Below, piece after piece: positions 1-6,585 of a stretch of DNA of 17,706 nucleotides (positions within the stretch are counted from its first letter, which is position 1; every line of letters starts with the position of its first letter). The notes beneath the pieces are model-generated. The model searched no databases and was not told the origin of the DNA. It saw only the letters and a program-made list of their open reading frames with translations. Origin of the DNA: Oribacterium sp. (lineage in GTDB: Bacteria > Bacillota_A > Clostridia > Lachnospirales > Lachnospiraceae); the NCBI GenBank assembly GCA_017940955.1, contig JAGAXP010000076.1:1-17706 (forward strand). Reading direction: 5' to 3'. The translations under genes were made by a program, and so were the position numbers.

Positions 1-27
1 CCGCCGGATTATAGCAACCGGTGGCAG

Positions 28-606
28 TTAAGCTGCCACGGTCATTTCCTCTATAGGGCGTTTTTGGGCGGCGGCGGTTTCGTAGATACGGGCGCAGATG
101 CGGTAGCGGCGGAAGGTGTTCAGGGCTTTCTTTTCGTCGCAATAGACTTTCCAGAAGCCACAGGTCAGGCAGTCTCTGCCTTCATGGCGGATGAACTCTT
201 CTACGTCTTTGACCGGGAACCCCAGAAAAAGTCCGATTTCGTGAGGAAAGCAGTCGTAATCGGAAAGGCGCTTCATAAGATACTTTACCTTTTTGTCCAG
301 GGCAGTGTCCGTCAATGTCTCTGCATCGGGATAACCGAAATCCTTCAGAATTTTTATCGCTCCGGAGTTTGTGAGATCTTTTCCAAGCTGAGTTTTCCGA
401 TAGACGTATATAAGGGAATTATTCTTTTTGCTTCTGACCCTCTCTATGAATACGCCAAGACTGTTGAGCTTTTCGTTTAGCTCAGAGATCTGCTCTTCCA
501 AAACACTGACCGGCATATCAGATATGTTGAAGATCGATCCGGTCTTTAATCCCGCAAGTGTCTGGGAGCAATTTTTCAATATTTTTTCACTGAGTTCGTC
601 TGCCAT
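28..606 (-). CDS. DUF3793 family protein
   Basis: A 192-residue soluble protein with no signal peptide or membrane segment. It matches the DUF3793 pattern of Clostridia: a helical N-terminal half, then a block near residues 118-165 reading FPHEIGLFLGFP, CLTCGFWKVYC and FRRYRIC. The clustered cysteines (CLTC, then a Cys six residues on) could bind metal or a cofactor, but no reaction is known for the family. The start is set by GGAGG four bases before the ATG. It lies downstream of the flavodoxin on the same strand, separated by 177 bp with a stem-loop. I recall this pairing from related genomes, which hints at an iron or redox role (inference). A perfect 7-bp hairpin (21-27 with 33-39) surrounds the stop codon and may help end the transcript. 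Confidence 0.85.
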   Translation of the reverse strand: MADELSEKILKNCSQTLAGLKTGSIFNISDMPVSVLEEQISELNEKLNSLGVFIERVRSKKNNSLIYVYRKTQLGKDLTNSGAIKILKDFGYPDAETLTDTALDKKVKYLMKRLSDYDCFPHEIGLFLGFPVKDVEEFIRHEGRDCLTCGFWKVYCDEKKALNTFRRYRICARIYETAAAQKRPIEEMTVAA

Positions 607-628
607 ATATCCTCCGTAATTCTATTTT

Positions 629-676
629 TTATACTCTACCTTTATCCCCCGAATTATATATTGTTACAAAATACAT
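629..676 (-). CDS. Possible 15-codon leader ORF ahead of DUF3793
   Basis: An ATG three bases after AGAGGGG opens a 15-codon frame (peptide MYFVTIYNSGDKGRV) ending 22 bp before the DUF3793 start. It immediately follows a sequence block that also precedes the fructokinase ribosome site at 9775-9795, which is the only reason to take it seriously. Against it, a TATAAT-like hexamer (653-658, minus) lies inside it. If that is the real -10 box, this ORF is not transcribed in full. Speculative. Confidence 0.2.
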   Translation of the reverse strand: MYFVTIYNSGDKGRV

Positions 677-681
677 GTACC

Positions 682-708
682 CCTCTATAAACGCATGTTT
701 TTTGACGT
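682..708 (-). repeat. Shared leader hairpin motif, copy 1
   Basis: Read on the minus strand, 27 bases match 9769-9795 upstream of the fructokinase gene with two differences; the last 21 are identical and include the core ACATGCGTTTATAGAGG. Both copies can form a hairpin whose stem ends in AACG and CGTT with a 12-base A-rich loop. Both run straight into a purine-rich ribosome-site-like sequence. A chance identity of this length in 17.7 kb is unlikely. Confidence 0.6.
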
Positions 709-742
709 TCGGATATCCATCTAATCAGTTCTTTTTTAATAT

Positions 743-765
743 GGGAGGTCGATGCATCGCCTCCC
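743..765 (-). terminator. Stem-loop downstream of flavodoxin
   Basis: GGGAGG (743-748) and CCTCCC (760-765) enclose a second palindrome around GATGCATC, 19 bp past the flavodoxin stop. It is followed on the minus strand by an A-rich rather than T-rich tract, so it is an imperfect intrinsic terminator. It may instead be a processing or stability hairpin between flavodoxin and DUF3793. Confidence 0.45.
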
Positions 766-783
766 ACGTATCATTAACCTATA

Positions 784-1215
784 TCAGATAGCAGCCAGCT
801 TCTTGCCGAGTTCCTCACATGATGCCTTTGCAGTCTCATCAGGTGCTTCGTTTGCGATTACACCTTCTCCGCCAACCACTGTTGCGCCGGCATTCTGCAT
901 ACGCTCGACCCAGGTGCGCATCCACTCACCATCGCCCCAGCCGTAAGAGCCGAAAAGACCGATCTGCTTTCCGTTTGCAAATGCTTCGACCTGTGCTACA
1001 AATGGCTCCATTTCACTTTCCTCAAGCTCCTCAGCACCCATTGCAGGGCATCCGAGAGCAAAGCCTGCCATATCCTTAAGCACGTCTGCAGAAACATCAG
1101 ATACAGATACAACCTCCGCTGTCTTTCCTGCAGCTTCAATACCCTTTCCAACAGCCTCAGCCATTTCCTGAGTGTTTCCTGACTGTGTCCAGTAAACCAC
1201 ATAAACCTTATCCAT
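784..1215 (-). CDS. Short-chain flavodoxin
   Basis: A 143-residue FMN-binding electron carrier of the short-chain class that can replace ferredoxin when iron is scarce. The phosphate-binding loop TQSGNTQ lies at residues 10-16. The LGCPAMGAEELEE and GLFGSYGWGDGEWM segments closely resemble Megasphaera elsdenii flavodoxin and hold the residues that contact the FMN ring. Length is normal for the family and there is no signal peptide. AAGGAGG sits eight bases before the ATG. Transcription is very probably controlled by the promoter and iron-type operators at 1265-1365. DUF3793 follows on the same strand. Family assignment is secure; the electron partners are not visible here. Confidence 0.95.
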   Translation of the reverse strand: MDKVYVVYWTQSGNTQEMAEAVGKGIEAAGKTAEVVSVSDVSADVLKDMAGFALGCPAMGAEELEESEMEPFVAQVEAFANGKQIGLFGSYGWGDGEWMRTWVERMQNAGATVVGGEGVIANEAPDETAKASCEELGKKLAAI

Positions 1216-1264
1216 TTTTTAGAACCTCCTTGATTCAGCCTGTTTAGCCAAAATTTTTTCTTTA

Positions 1265-1365
1265 GTTAGGTTTGCCTAACCAAGCTCAATTATAGGTTAG
1301 GCGCGTCTAACTGTCAACATCAAAGTTAGATATGGCTAACACCATCAAGGTTAGACTCAGCTATT
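1265..1365. promoter_or_regulatory. Four tandem DtxR/IdeR-like iron boxes
   Basis: Box 1 (1265-1280) is a perfect inverted repeat, GTTAGG, four bases, CCTAAC, lying at the predicted transcription start. Box 2 (1296-1311, one mismatch) fills the spacer between the -35 and -10 hexamers. Box 3 (1325-1340, one mismatch) is upstream of -35. Box 4 (1350-1365) is degenerate. The consensus resembles the TTAGGTTAGCCTAA core bound by DtxR/IdeR-family metal repressors. Box starts are 31, 29 and 25 bp apart. The regulator itself is not in the window. Confidence 0.8.
1289..1317 (-). promoter_or_regulatory. Consensus sigma-A promoter of flavodoxin
   Basis: On the minus strand TTGACA (1312-1317) and TATAAT (1289-1294) are separated by exactly 17 bp, both hexamers perfect. 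The predicted transcript starts near 1282, giving a leader of about 67 nt. A promoter this strong next to multiple operators implies tight repression when inactive. Confidence 0.9.
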
Positions 1366-1566
1366 TTATTCCGGAATTTTTATTTCTTACTAAAGCTCTT
1401 CACCCTCTCATCTATTAACGCTGTTTTCAGAGCCTTAATATCTGACACACAGATGAACATCTAATCGGCTATTTTTCTATTGTTCAGACAGGGAATAATT
1501 GATAAAATCAAGTAGTTGTTAAATATCTTTGGAGAATTGCTTTGAAAAATTTTCGAGATATTGCTG

Positions 1567-1595
1567 AGCACCCTCATAAATCATATCCGGGTGCT
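1567..1595 (+). promoter_or_regulatory. Stem-loop in cyclophilin leader
   Basis: AGCACCC (1567-1573) pairs perfectly with GGGTGCT (1589-1595) across a 15-base loop and is followed by a T-rich tract up to 1609. It could be an attenuator or weak terminator in the leader, 40 bp before the cyclophilin start. No plus-strand gene lies immediately upstream for it to terminate. Apart from this I see no feature I can support between 1381 and 1566. Confidence 0.45.
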
Positions 1596-1634
1596 TTGTT
1601 TGACTTTTTGTATATCGAATGAGAGGAATAATTT

Positions 1635-2120
1635 ATGGCAAATCCTATAGTTACAATCACAATGGATGACGGTAAGGACATAAAGATCGAGCTTTATCCC
1701 GATATCGCACCGATCACCGTAGAAAATTTTGTAAAGCTTGTTAAGGATGGTTTTTATGACGGTCTTACCTTCCACAGAATCATTCCGGGATTTATGATCC
1801 AGGGCGGAGATCCAGAGGGAACCGGCATGGGCGGTCCTGGCTGGTCAATCAAGGGTGAGTTTTCATCAAACGGAGTTAAGAACGATCTGAAGCACACCCG
1901 CGGAGTCATCTCCATGGCACGCTCCATGAACCCGAATTCCGCAGGTTCACAGTTCTTCATCATGCATAAGGATTCACCTCATCTTGACGGCGATTATGCA
2001 GCCTTTGGAAAGGTTACAGAGGGCATGGAGGAAGTTGACCGTATCGCTTCCATTCCTACCGACTGGAACGACGCCCCTAAAATCTCCGTAACAATGACCA
2101 AGGTCACTGTTACAGAATAA
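1635..2120 (+). CDS. Cyclophilin-type peptidyl-prolyl isomerase
   Basis: A 161-residue single-domain cyclophilin that catalyses cis-trans isomerisation of proline peptide bonds. No signal sequence is present, so it should act in the cytoplasm. The active-site segment FHRIIPGFMIQGGD (residues about 47-60) supplies the catalytic Arg, Phe and Gln. SAGSQFFI supplies the second Gln and Phe. HLDGDYAAFGKV replaces the tryptophan found in human cyclophilin A, as in many bacterial PpiB-like proteins. GAGAGGAA lies about seven bases before the ATG. It is monocistronic, flanked by the flavodoxin region and by the long palindrome that separates it from convergent ptsI. Confidence 0.95.
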   Translation: MANPIVTITMDDGKDIKIELYPDIAPITVENFVKLVKDGFYDGLTFHRIIPGFMIQGGDPEGTGMGGPGWSIKGEFSSNGVKNDLKHTRGVISMARSMNPNSAGSQFFIMHKDSPHLDGDYAAFGKVTEGMEEVDRIASIPTDWNDAPKISVTMTKVTVTE

Positions 2121-2157
2121 CTATAATCATTTGAGCAATTCCGCTAGAGATAAGTTC

Positions 2158-2465
2158 AAACAGAGCCAGAGGGCATCCATTTATAATCGTTGAGCTTTGG
2201 CTTGAAAAATCAAAACAGCCCCCTTAGAACCACTTGGATTTCATTTTCCTTAGAACCCTCGCCAAGTCAGATTTTTCATAAAGAAAATATCTGACATTGC
2301 TGCCCAAGATTTGTTTTTTAATCTTGGGAGCCGCGCGGATTTGAGCGCAAAAAAAGAATCCATAAGGATTCTTTCTTTGTTAGGGCCTAGTGGTTCTTAG
2401 GGGGCTATTTTATATTTTTCTGCCTAAGCGATCCGATTATAAATGGATGCCCTCTGGCTCTGTTT
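2158..2465. repeat. Long nested palindrome (family A), copy 1
   Basis: A 308-bp imperfect inverted repeat fills the gap between convergent cyclophilin and ptsI, ending two bases before the ptsI stop. The outer arms (2158-2189 and 2434-2465) are perfect over 32 bp and carry GAGGGCATCCATTT. An inner arm pair (2217-2234 with 2389-2406) is followed by T-rich tracts on both strands, so each strand reads as a stem plus U-tract terminator. A third pair forms a small hairpin around 2267-2295. It is homologous to 10696-10917 in inverted orientation. Relative to that copy it carries an ~80-bp insertion (2300-2382). Confidence 0.9.
2300..2379 (+). repeat. Family B repeat inserted in family A copy 1
   Basis: About 80 bp homologous to 12293-12371 (minus orientation). 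It holds a 9-bp hairpin CCCAAGATT (2303-2311) with AATCTTGGG (2320-2328), then GAGCCGCGCGG. A second perfect hairpin AAAGAATCC (2353-2361) with GGATTCTTT (2366-2374) is followed by CTTTG. The second hairpin is decayed in the other copy. It interrupts family A between ACATTG and GGGCCTAG, where copy 2 has only four bases. Confidence 0.85.
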
Positions 2466-2467
2466 CA

Positions 2468-4111
2468 TCAGTCAGTCTCTCCTGGCGTCTTACGAAGATC
2501 GATTCCACGGATCACTTTACGAAGTCCGAGGATGGAAACAGGATTTACAGACAGCTCATCAACTCCGTAGCGGAGGAATGTCTCTGTCAAAGTCAGATCC
2601 GCTCCAAGCTCACCACAGATTCCAACCCATGCACCGTGACGGTGGCCTGCCTCGATAGTCATCTTGATTGCTTTCAGAACTGCAGGATGATGAGTATCAA
2701 GGAAAGGATCCAGAGCCGCATTCTGACGGTCTATAGCCAATGTATACTGGGTGAGATCATTGGTTCCGATGGACATGAAATCACATTCTTCGGCAAGCTC
2801 ATCCGCAATCAAAACAGCTGCCGGTGTCTCGATCATAACACCGATACTGTACTTGCCGATCGTAACTCCCTTCTCAAGAAGCTCTTCTGTACACTCCTTA
2901 ATAAGCTGCTTGCACTCATGAAGCTCTCTTGCGGAAATGATCATCGGGAACATGATACCCAGATTTCCGTAAGCAGAAGCACGAAGCAGTGCCCTCAGCT
3001 GAGTCTTGAAGAAATCTCTTCTTGTAAGGCAAAGTCTTATCGCACGACATCCCAATGCCGGATTGTCTTCCTTTACGAGATTCATGTAATCTACCTGCTT
3101 GTCAGCACCTATATCACAGGTACGAATGATAACCTGCTTTGGAGCAAGTGACTCAACTGCCAGTCTGTAGGCATTGAACTGCTCTTCCTCTGAAGGATAA
3201 TCCTTGGAATTCAGATATACAAACTCTGAACGGAACAGTCCTACTCCGCCGGCATCATTCTGCTGAACAAGTCCGATATCTGAAGGTCCGCCTATATTAG
3301 CATAAACCTTGATTGTCTTTCCATCGATGGTTGTATTGCTCTGTCCCTTAAGTTCCTGAAGCAATGCCTTCTGTCTGTTATCGGCATCCTGCTTATTCTT
3401 AAGAGACTTCATGAGATCCTCTGTAGGTTCAATGTAAGCGCAGGCATTGTAGCCGTCAAGAATGGCTGTCTTTCCGTCCCACTTGCTCGCTACATCACCG
3501 CACTGAACCAGAGCCGGGATTCCCATGGATCTTGCAAGTATAGCCGTATGGCTGTTAAGTGAACCTTCTCTCGTAATGATTCCGAGAAGAAGTGATTTAT
3601 CGAGACGTACAGTCTCTGAAGGTGTAAGATCATTTGCCACAAGGATGCAAGGATCTGTTCCCTGCATAGATTCGGGATCGATACCAAAGAGTACATTAAG
3701 AACTGCCTGCTCGATATCATAGATATCTGCTGAACGCTCCTTCATGTACGGATCATCCATCTCGGCAAAAACACGTGCCTGATTGTTGAAGGCTGTCTTT
3801 ACGGCATACTCTGCATTGTGCTTCTGGCTGACAATGATCTCCTTTGTAGCGTCGATGAGGTCATCATCCTCAAGCATCATTGCATGCACTGAGAAAACCT
3901 CTGCACTTTCCTCGCCGGCATCGATAACTGCTTTTTCATATAAAGCATTCTGCTGGTCGATAGCTTTTTCACGTGCCTCGTCAAAACGAGCGAGTTCAGC
4001 TTCTGTGTCTTCAACAAGACTCTCACTGATAACTACCTTTGGTGGTGTGTACACCTTGATCTTTCCGATTGCAATTCCGTTAAGAACGCTTTTACCTGTT
4101 GCAACTTGCAT
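2468..4111 (-). CDS. ptsI: PTS Enzyme I (PEP-protein phosphotransferase)
   Basis: A 547-residue cytoplasmic enzyme that takes phosphate from phosphoenolpyruvate and passes it to HPr, starting the sugar phosphotransferase chain. The N-terminal HPr-binding helical domain is followed by the phosphohistidine domain. The active His is H188 in REGSLNSHTAILARSMGIPA. The C-terminal PEP-binding barrel carries GGVGLFRSEFVYL, MIETPAAVL, GTNDLTQYTLA and the catalytic Cys C499 in GICGELGAD. Length is slightly below the usual 570 but nothing essential is missing. AAGGAG lies about nine bases before the ATG. It is the last gene of the EII-ptsH-ptsI group, 77 bp after ptsH, with alternative hairpins in the gap. 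Confidence 0.97.
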   Translation of the reverse strand: MQVATGKSVLNGIAIGKIKVYTPPKVVISESLVEDTEAELARFDEAREKAIDQQNALYEKAVIDAGEESAEVFSVHAMMLEDDDLIDATKEIIVSQKHNAEYAVKTAFNNQARVFAEMDDPYMKERSADIYDIEQAVLNVLFGIDPESMQGTDPCILVANDLTPSETVRLDKSLLLGIITREGSLNSHTAILARSMGIPALVQCGDVASKWDGKTAILDGYNACAYIEPTEDLMKSLKNKQDADNRQKALLQELKGQSNTTIDGKTIKVYANIGGPSDIGLVQQNDAGGVGLFRSEFVYLNSKDYPSEEEQFNAYRLAVESLAPKQVIIRTCDIGADKQVDYMNLVKEDNPALGCRAIRLCLTRRDFFKTQLRALLRASAYGNLGIMFPMIISARELHECKQLIKECTEELLEKGVTIGKYSIGVMIETPAAVLIADELAEECDFMSIGTNDLTQYTLAIDRQNAALDPFLDTHHPAVLKAIKMTIEAGHRHGAWVGICGELGADLTLTETFLRYGVDELSVNPVSILGLRKVIRGIDLRKTPGETD

Positions 4112-4138
4112 ACTTTTCTCCTTCTTGAGATAAAAATA

Positions 4139-4178
4139 AAGCCTCCCGGAAGTTACCTTCCGGTCTTCCGAGAAGCTT
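4139..4178 (-). terminator. Alternative hairpins between ptsH and ptsI
   Basis: Two mutually exclusive stems share one strand. The outer pairs 4165-4178 with 4139-4152 (14 positions, two G-U pairs). The inner pairs CCGGAAG (minus strand, 4157-4163) with CTTCCGG (4146-4152) around a four-base loop. On the minus strand they are followed by GAGGC and a T-rich tract (TTTATTTTTA). This fits a leaky terminator that would make HPr more abundant than Enzyme I. Confidence 0.65.
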
Positions 4179-4188
4179 ATGTCTTTGA

Positions 4189-4446
4189 TCAGAAATTATC
4201 GTTAAGTGCCTTCTCAAGCTCAGCAGCGCAAGCCTCTTCGTCATCGCCTTCGATCTGAATCTTGATGGAATCACCCTGCTTAACACCCAAACCCATAAGA
4301 GCAAGAAGCTTCTTCATATCTGCGTTCTTGTCACCCTTATAGATAGTTACCTTTGAATTAAAAACCTTTAAAGCTTTTACAAGGATACCAGCCGGTCTTG
4401 CATGGATTCCATTAGGGTCATTAACTGTAAACTCGATCTCTTTCAT
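4189..4446 (-). CDS. ptsH: HPr phosphocarrier protein, Ser46 replaced by Lys
   Basis: An 85-residue HPr that relays phosphate from Enzyme I to the EIIA domain. The active His is H15 in NGIHARPAG. The regulatory site that reads KSIMGVMSLG in Bacillus reads KKLLALMGLG here, placing Lys at position 46 (codon AAG). The serine that HPr kinase/phosphorylase modifies is therefore absent. The rest of the fold, including GVKQGDSI and the C-terminal helix, is normal. AAAGGAG lies about nine bases before the ATG. It sits 42 bp after EIIBCA and before ptsI, so a dedicated operon supplies the whole phosphorelay. Confidence 0.95.
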   Translation of the reverse strand: MKEIEFTVNDPNGIHARPAGILVKALKVFNSKVTIYKGDKNADMKKLLALMGLGVKQGDSIKIQIEGDDEEACAAELEKALNDNF

Positions 4447-4493
4447 ATTGATAATCTCCTTTTTGATTTATTAATTGCTACAATTATAACATA

Positions 4494-6359
4494 TTATACA
4501 CTAACTTCATTATAATCGTCACTATTTGTTAAAAGAACTACAACTACATCCGGGTGATCGGCAGCCTTAATTGCAGCCTTGGAGAATCTAAGTATGGGCT
4601 GACCTGCCTTAACCTTGTCTCCGTCCTCTACCAGCGGCTCGAAACTTTCACCGTTCATGGCAACGGTATCAATTCCCACATGGATAAGAACCTCCATATC
4701 ACCGGGGCCGCTGAGTCCGATGGCATGCTTTGACTCAGCCACTGAGGAAACCTCGCCATCGAATGGTGCGTAAACAACTTCCCCCTCCGGCTCGATTCCA
4801 ACACCAGCGCCAAGTACTCCTGATGCAAATGTCTCGTCAGGAATCTTGTCCTGAGGAATCACATTACCATCGATAGGTGCAAGGATAGTTCCTGCTTCGC
4901 AGGTTATAACCGGCTTCTGTTCAAATTTTCCTGTCTCTGCTGCTGCCTCATCCGCAGGCTTGTTTACAGGCTTTTTAACCTCTTCCTTCCAAAAGCTCCA
5001 GGTTCCTGCAAATGCTATTCCTCCGGAAACCAGAAGAAGAACCGTATAAACTCCTGCATTATTGATAGTGAGATATCCGGGGATACCGGTTACACCGTAA
5101 GCTGTAGCGCCGATTCCTGTGATGGCACCGAAGATCGAACCGATGGCTCCGCCCACCATACCTGCAACGAAAGGCTTATAGAAACGAAGGTTTACACCGA
5201 AGATTGCAGGCTCTGTAATTCCGAGGGCAGCTGAAAGAGCTGAAGGAACTGCGATAACCTTTGTCTTATTGCTCTGAGACTTGAGACCTACTGCAAGACA
5301 GGCACCGAACTGTGCGAAGTTCGCTGCTGATGCTATAGGCATCCAGGTGTTGAGACCAACACTCGAAAGCATTCCGGCCTCGATGACATTGTACATGTGG
5401 TGAAGACCCATAACTACGGTCACAGGATAGATAGCACCCATTACCATTGCGCCCAGAGGATTCTTAACAAGAATCTGTGCTCCGTTAAGAACCATGGTCT
5501 CAAGTCCTGAGAAGATAGGTCCGATGATGGTAAATGTAACAAGAGCAGTGATGAGAACTGTACAAAGCGGTGTGACGAAAAGATCCAGCATCTCAGGAAC
5601 ATGCTTGTGGAACCATTTCTCAACATTACTCATAAGAAGTACTGCGATGATTACCGGGATTACGTGTCCCTGATAACCAAGCTGGTTGATCTGGAACAAT
5701 GAATAGGATTCAGTGATCCTGATGTGTCCGAAGAGATACCAGACATCATAACCCGCAGCTGCGTTCCAACCATTGGTAAGTGCAGAGTGGATCATCAAAA
5801 GACCGATAACCGCTCCGAGGAAGATATTTCCGCCGAAAACACGGGCTGCCGAGATGGCAACTATTACAGGCAGGTAAGCAAATGCCGTGTTAGCTACCAT
5901 ATCAAGGAAAGCATACCAGTCTGTTCCCGCAAAATTGAGTCCCGGTATCTTTCCGAGAGCCTCTACAAGACCCATCATAAGACCGGATGCGACGATAGCC
6001 GGAAGTATCGGCACAAATACATCACCGATAGGCTTAAGCAGCTGTTTCCATAGTGGCTGCTTAGCGGCTGCAGCTGCCTTTACATCATCCTTTGTAGCCG
6101 CTGTCATACCTGTGATACTCAGGAACTCACCATAAACCTTGTTTACGGTTCCTGTTCCGATGATCAACTGGAGCTGACCATTGGATTCAAACATACCCTT
6201 AACGCCTTCGACATTGTCAAGATACTCCTTGTCTACCTTGCTGTTGTCCTTGATGACAAGTCTGAGTCTCGTTGCACAGTGCGCTGCCTGTGCGACATTA
6301 TCACGGCCACCAATGTGGTCAACGATTTCCTGCGCACACTTTCTGTAATCAAGTGCCAT
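4494..6359 (-). CDS. PTS EIIBCA permease, sucrose/glucoside type
   Basis: A 621-residue membrane permease that imports and phosphorylates a sugar. The order is EIIB, EIIC, EIIA. EIIB carries the phosphocysteine C28 in AAHCATRLRL. EIIC (about 105-470) has roughly ten hydrophobic segments and motifs such as GLHHMYNVIEAGML and GITEPAIFGVNLRF. EIIA (about 480-621) carries H560 in VLIHVGIDTV and an upstream His at 545. The segment VKGMFESNGQLQLIIGTGTVNKVY is closest, from memory, to sucrose-type permeases; trehalose or another glucoside is possible. GCGAGGT lies eight bases before the ATG. It heads the ptsHI group, and its neighbours (GH13_4, fructokinase) favour sucrose or a sucrose-like substrate. 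Confidence 0.92.
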   Translation of the reverse strand: MALDYRKCAQEIVDHIGGRDNVAQAAHCATRLRLVIKDNSKVDKEYLDNVEGVKGMFESNGQLQLIIGTGTVNKVYGEFLSITGMTAATKDDVKAAAAAKQPLWKQLLKPIGDVFVPILPAIVASGLMMGLVEALGKIPGLNFAGTDWYAFLDMVANTAFAYLPVIVAISAARVFGGNIFLGAVIGLLMIHSALTNGWNAAAGYDVWYLFGHIRITESYSLFQINQLGYQGHVIPVIIAVLLMSNVEKWFHKHVPEMLDLFVTPLCTVLITALVTFTIIGPIFSGLETMVLNGAQILVKNPLGAMVMGAIYPVTVVMGLHHMYNVIEAGMLSSVGLNTWMPIASAANFAQFGACLAVGLKSQSNKTKVIAVPSALSAALGITEPAIFGVNLRFYKPFVAGMVGGAIGSIFGAITGIGATAYGVTGIPGYLTINNAGVYTVLLLVSGGIAFAGTWSFWKEEVKKPVNKPADEAAAETGKFEQKPVITCEAGTILAPIDGNVIPQDKIPDETFASGVLGAGVGIEPEGEVVYAPFDGEVSSVAESKHAIGLSGPGDMEVLIHVGIDTVAMNGESFEPLVEDGDKVKAGQPILRFSKAAIKAADHPDVVVVLLTNSDDYNEVSV

Positions 6360-6508
6360 TTTATTTACCTCGCTTTTAGATATATAACACTAATCTGCCA
6401 CATAACCCCCCGGCAGACATGCACGATTGAAAGCATGGATTATTTGATTAATGCTGTCTCCATGAAAAACAGCAGGCCGGTTTTCAGATCTTATATTGCC
6501 TGCATCAC

Positions 6509-6522
6509 ACCGATTGATCGGT
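6509..6522. promoter_or_regulatory. Palindrome upstream of the EII gene
   Basis: ACCGAT, two bases, ATCGGT: a perfect 6-bp-arm palindrome about 150 bp before the EIIBCA start. On the minus strand it lies just upstream of a possible -10 box (TATAAG, near 6490), so it could be an operator for the PTS operon. No regulator gene is in the window. The 226-bp gap suggests EIIBCA has its own promoter rather than relying on the HAD gene transcript. Confidence 0.35.
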
Positions 6523-6585
6523 TTTCGAATCCGGACACATCAGGTATCAGGCTGTTTATGTCCTGACCAGTCTGTACTCAACGCT

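Noticed and set aside
2158..2465. Transposon with target-site duplication
   Set aside because: No direct repeat flanks either palindrome copy and no transposase is encoded.
2390..3151. 253-residue plus-strand open frame
   Set aside because: It lies antisense to ptsI and runs into the palindrome, with no ribosome site and no recognisable domain; ptsI is certain.
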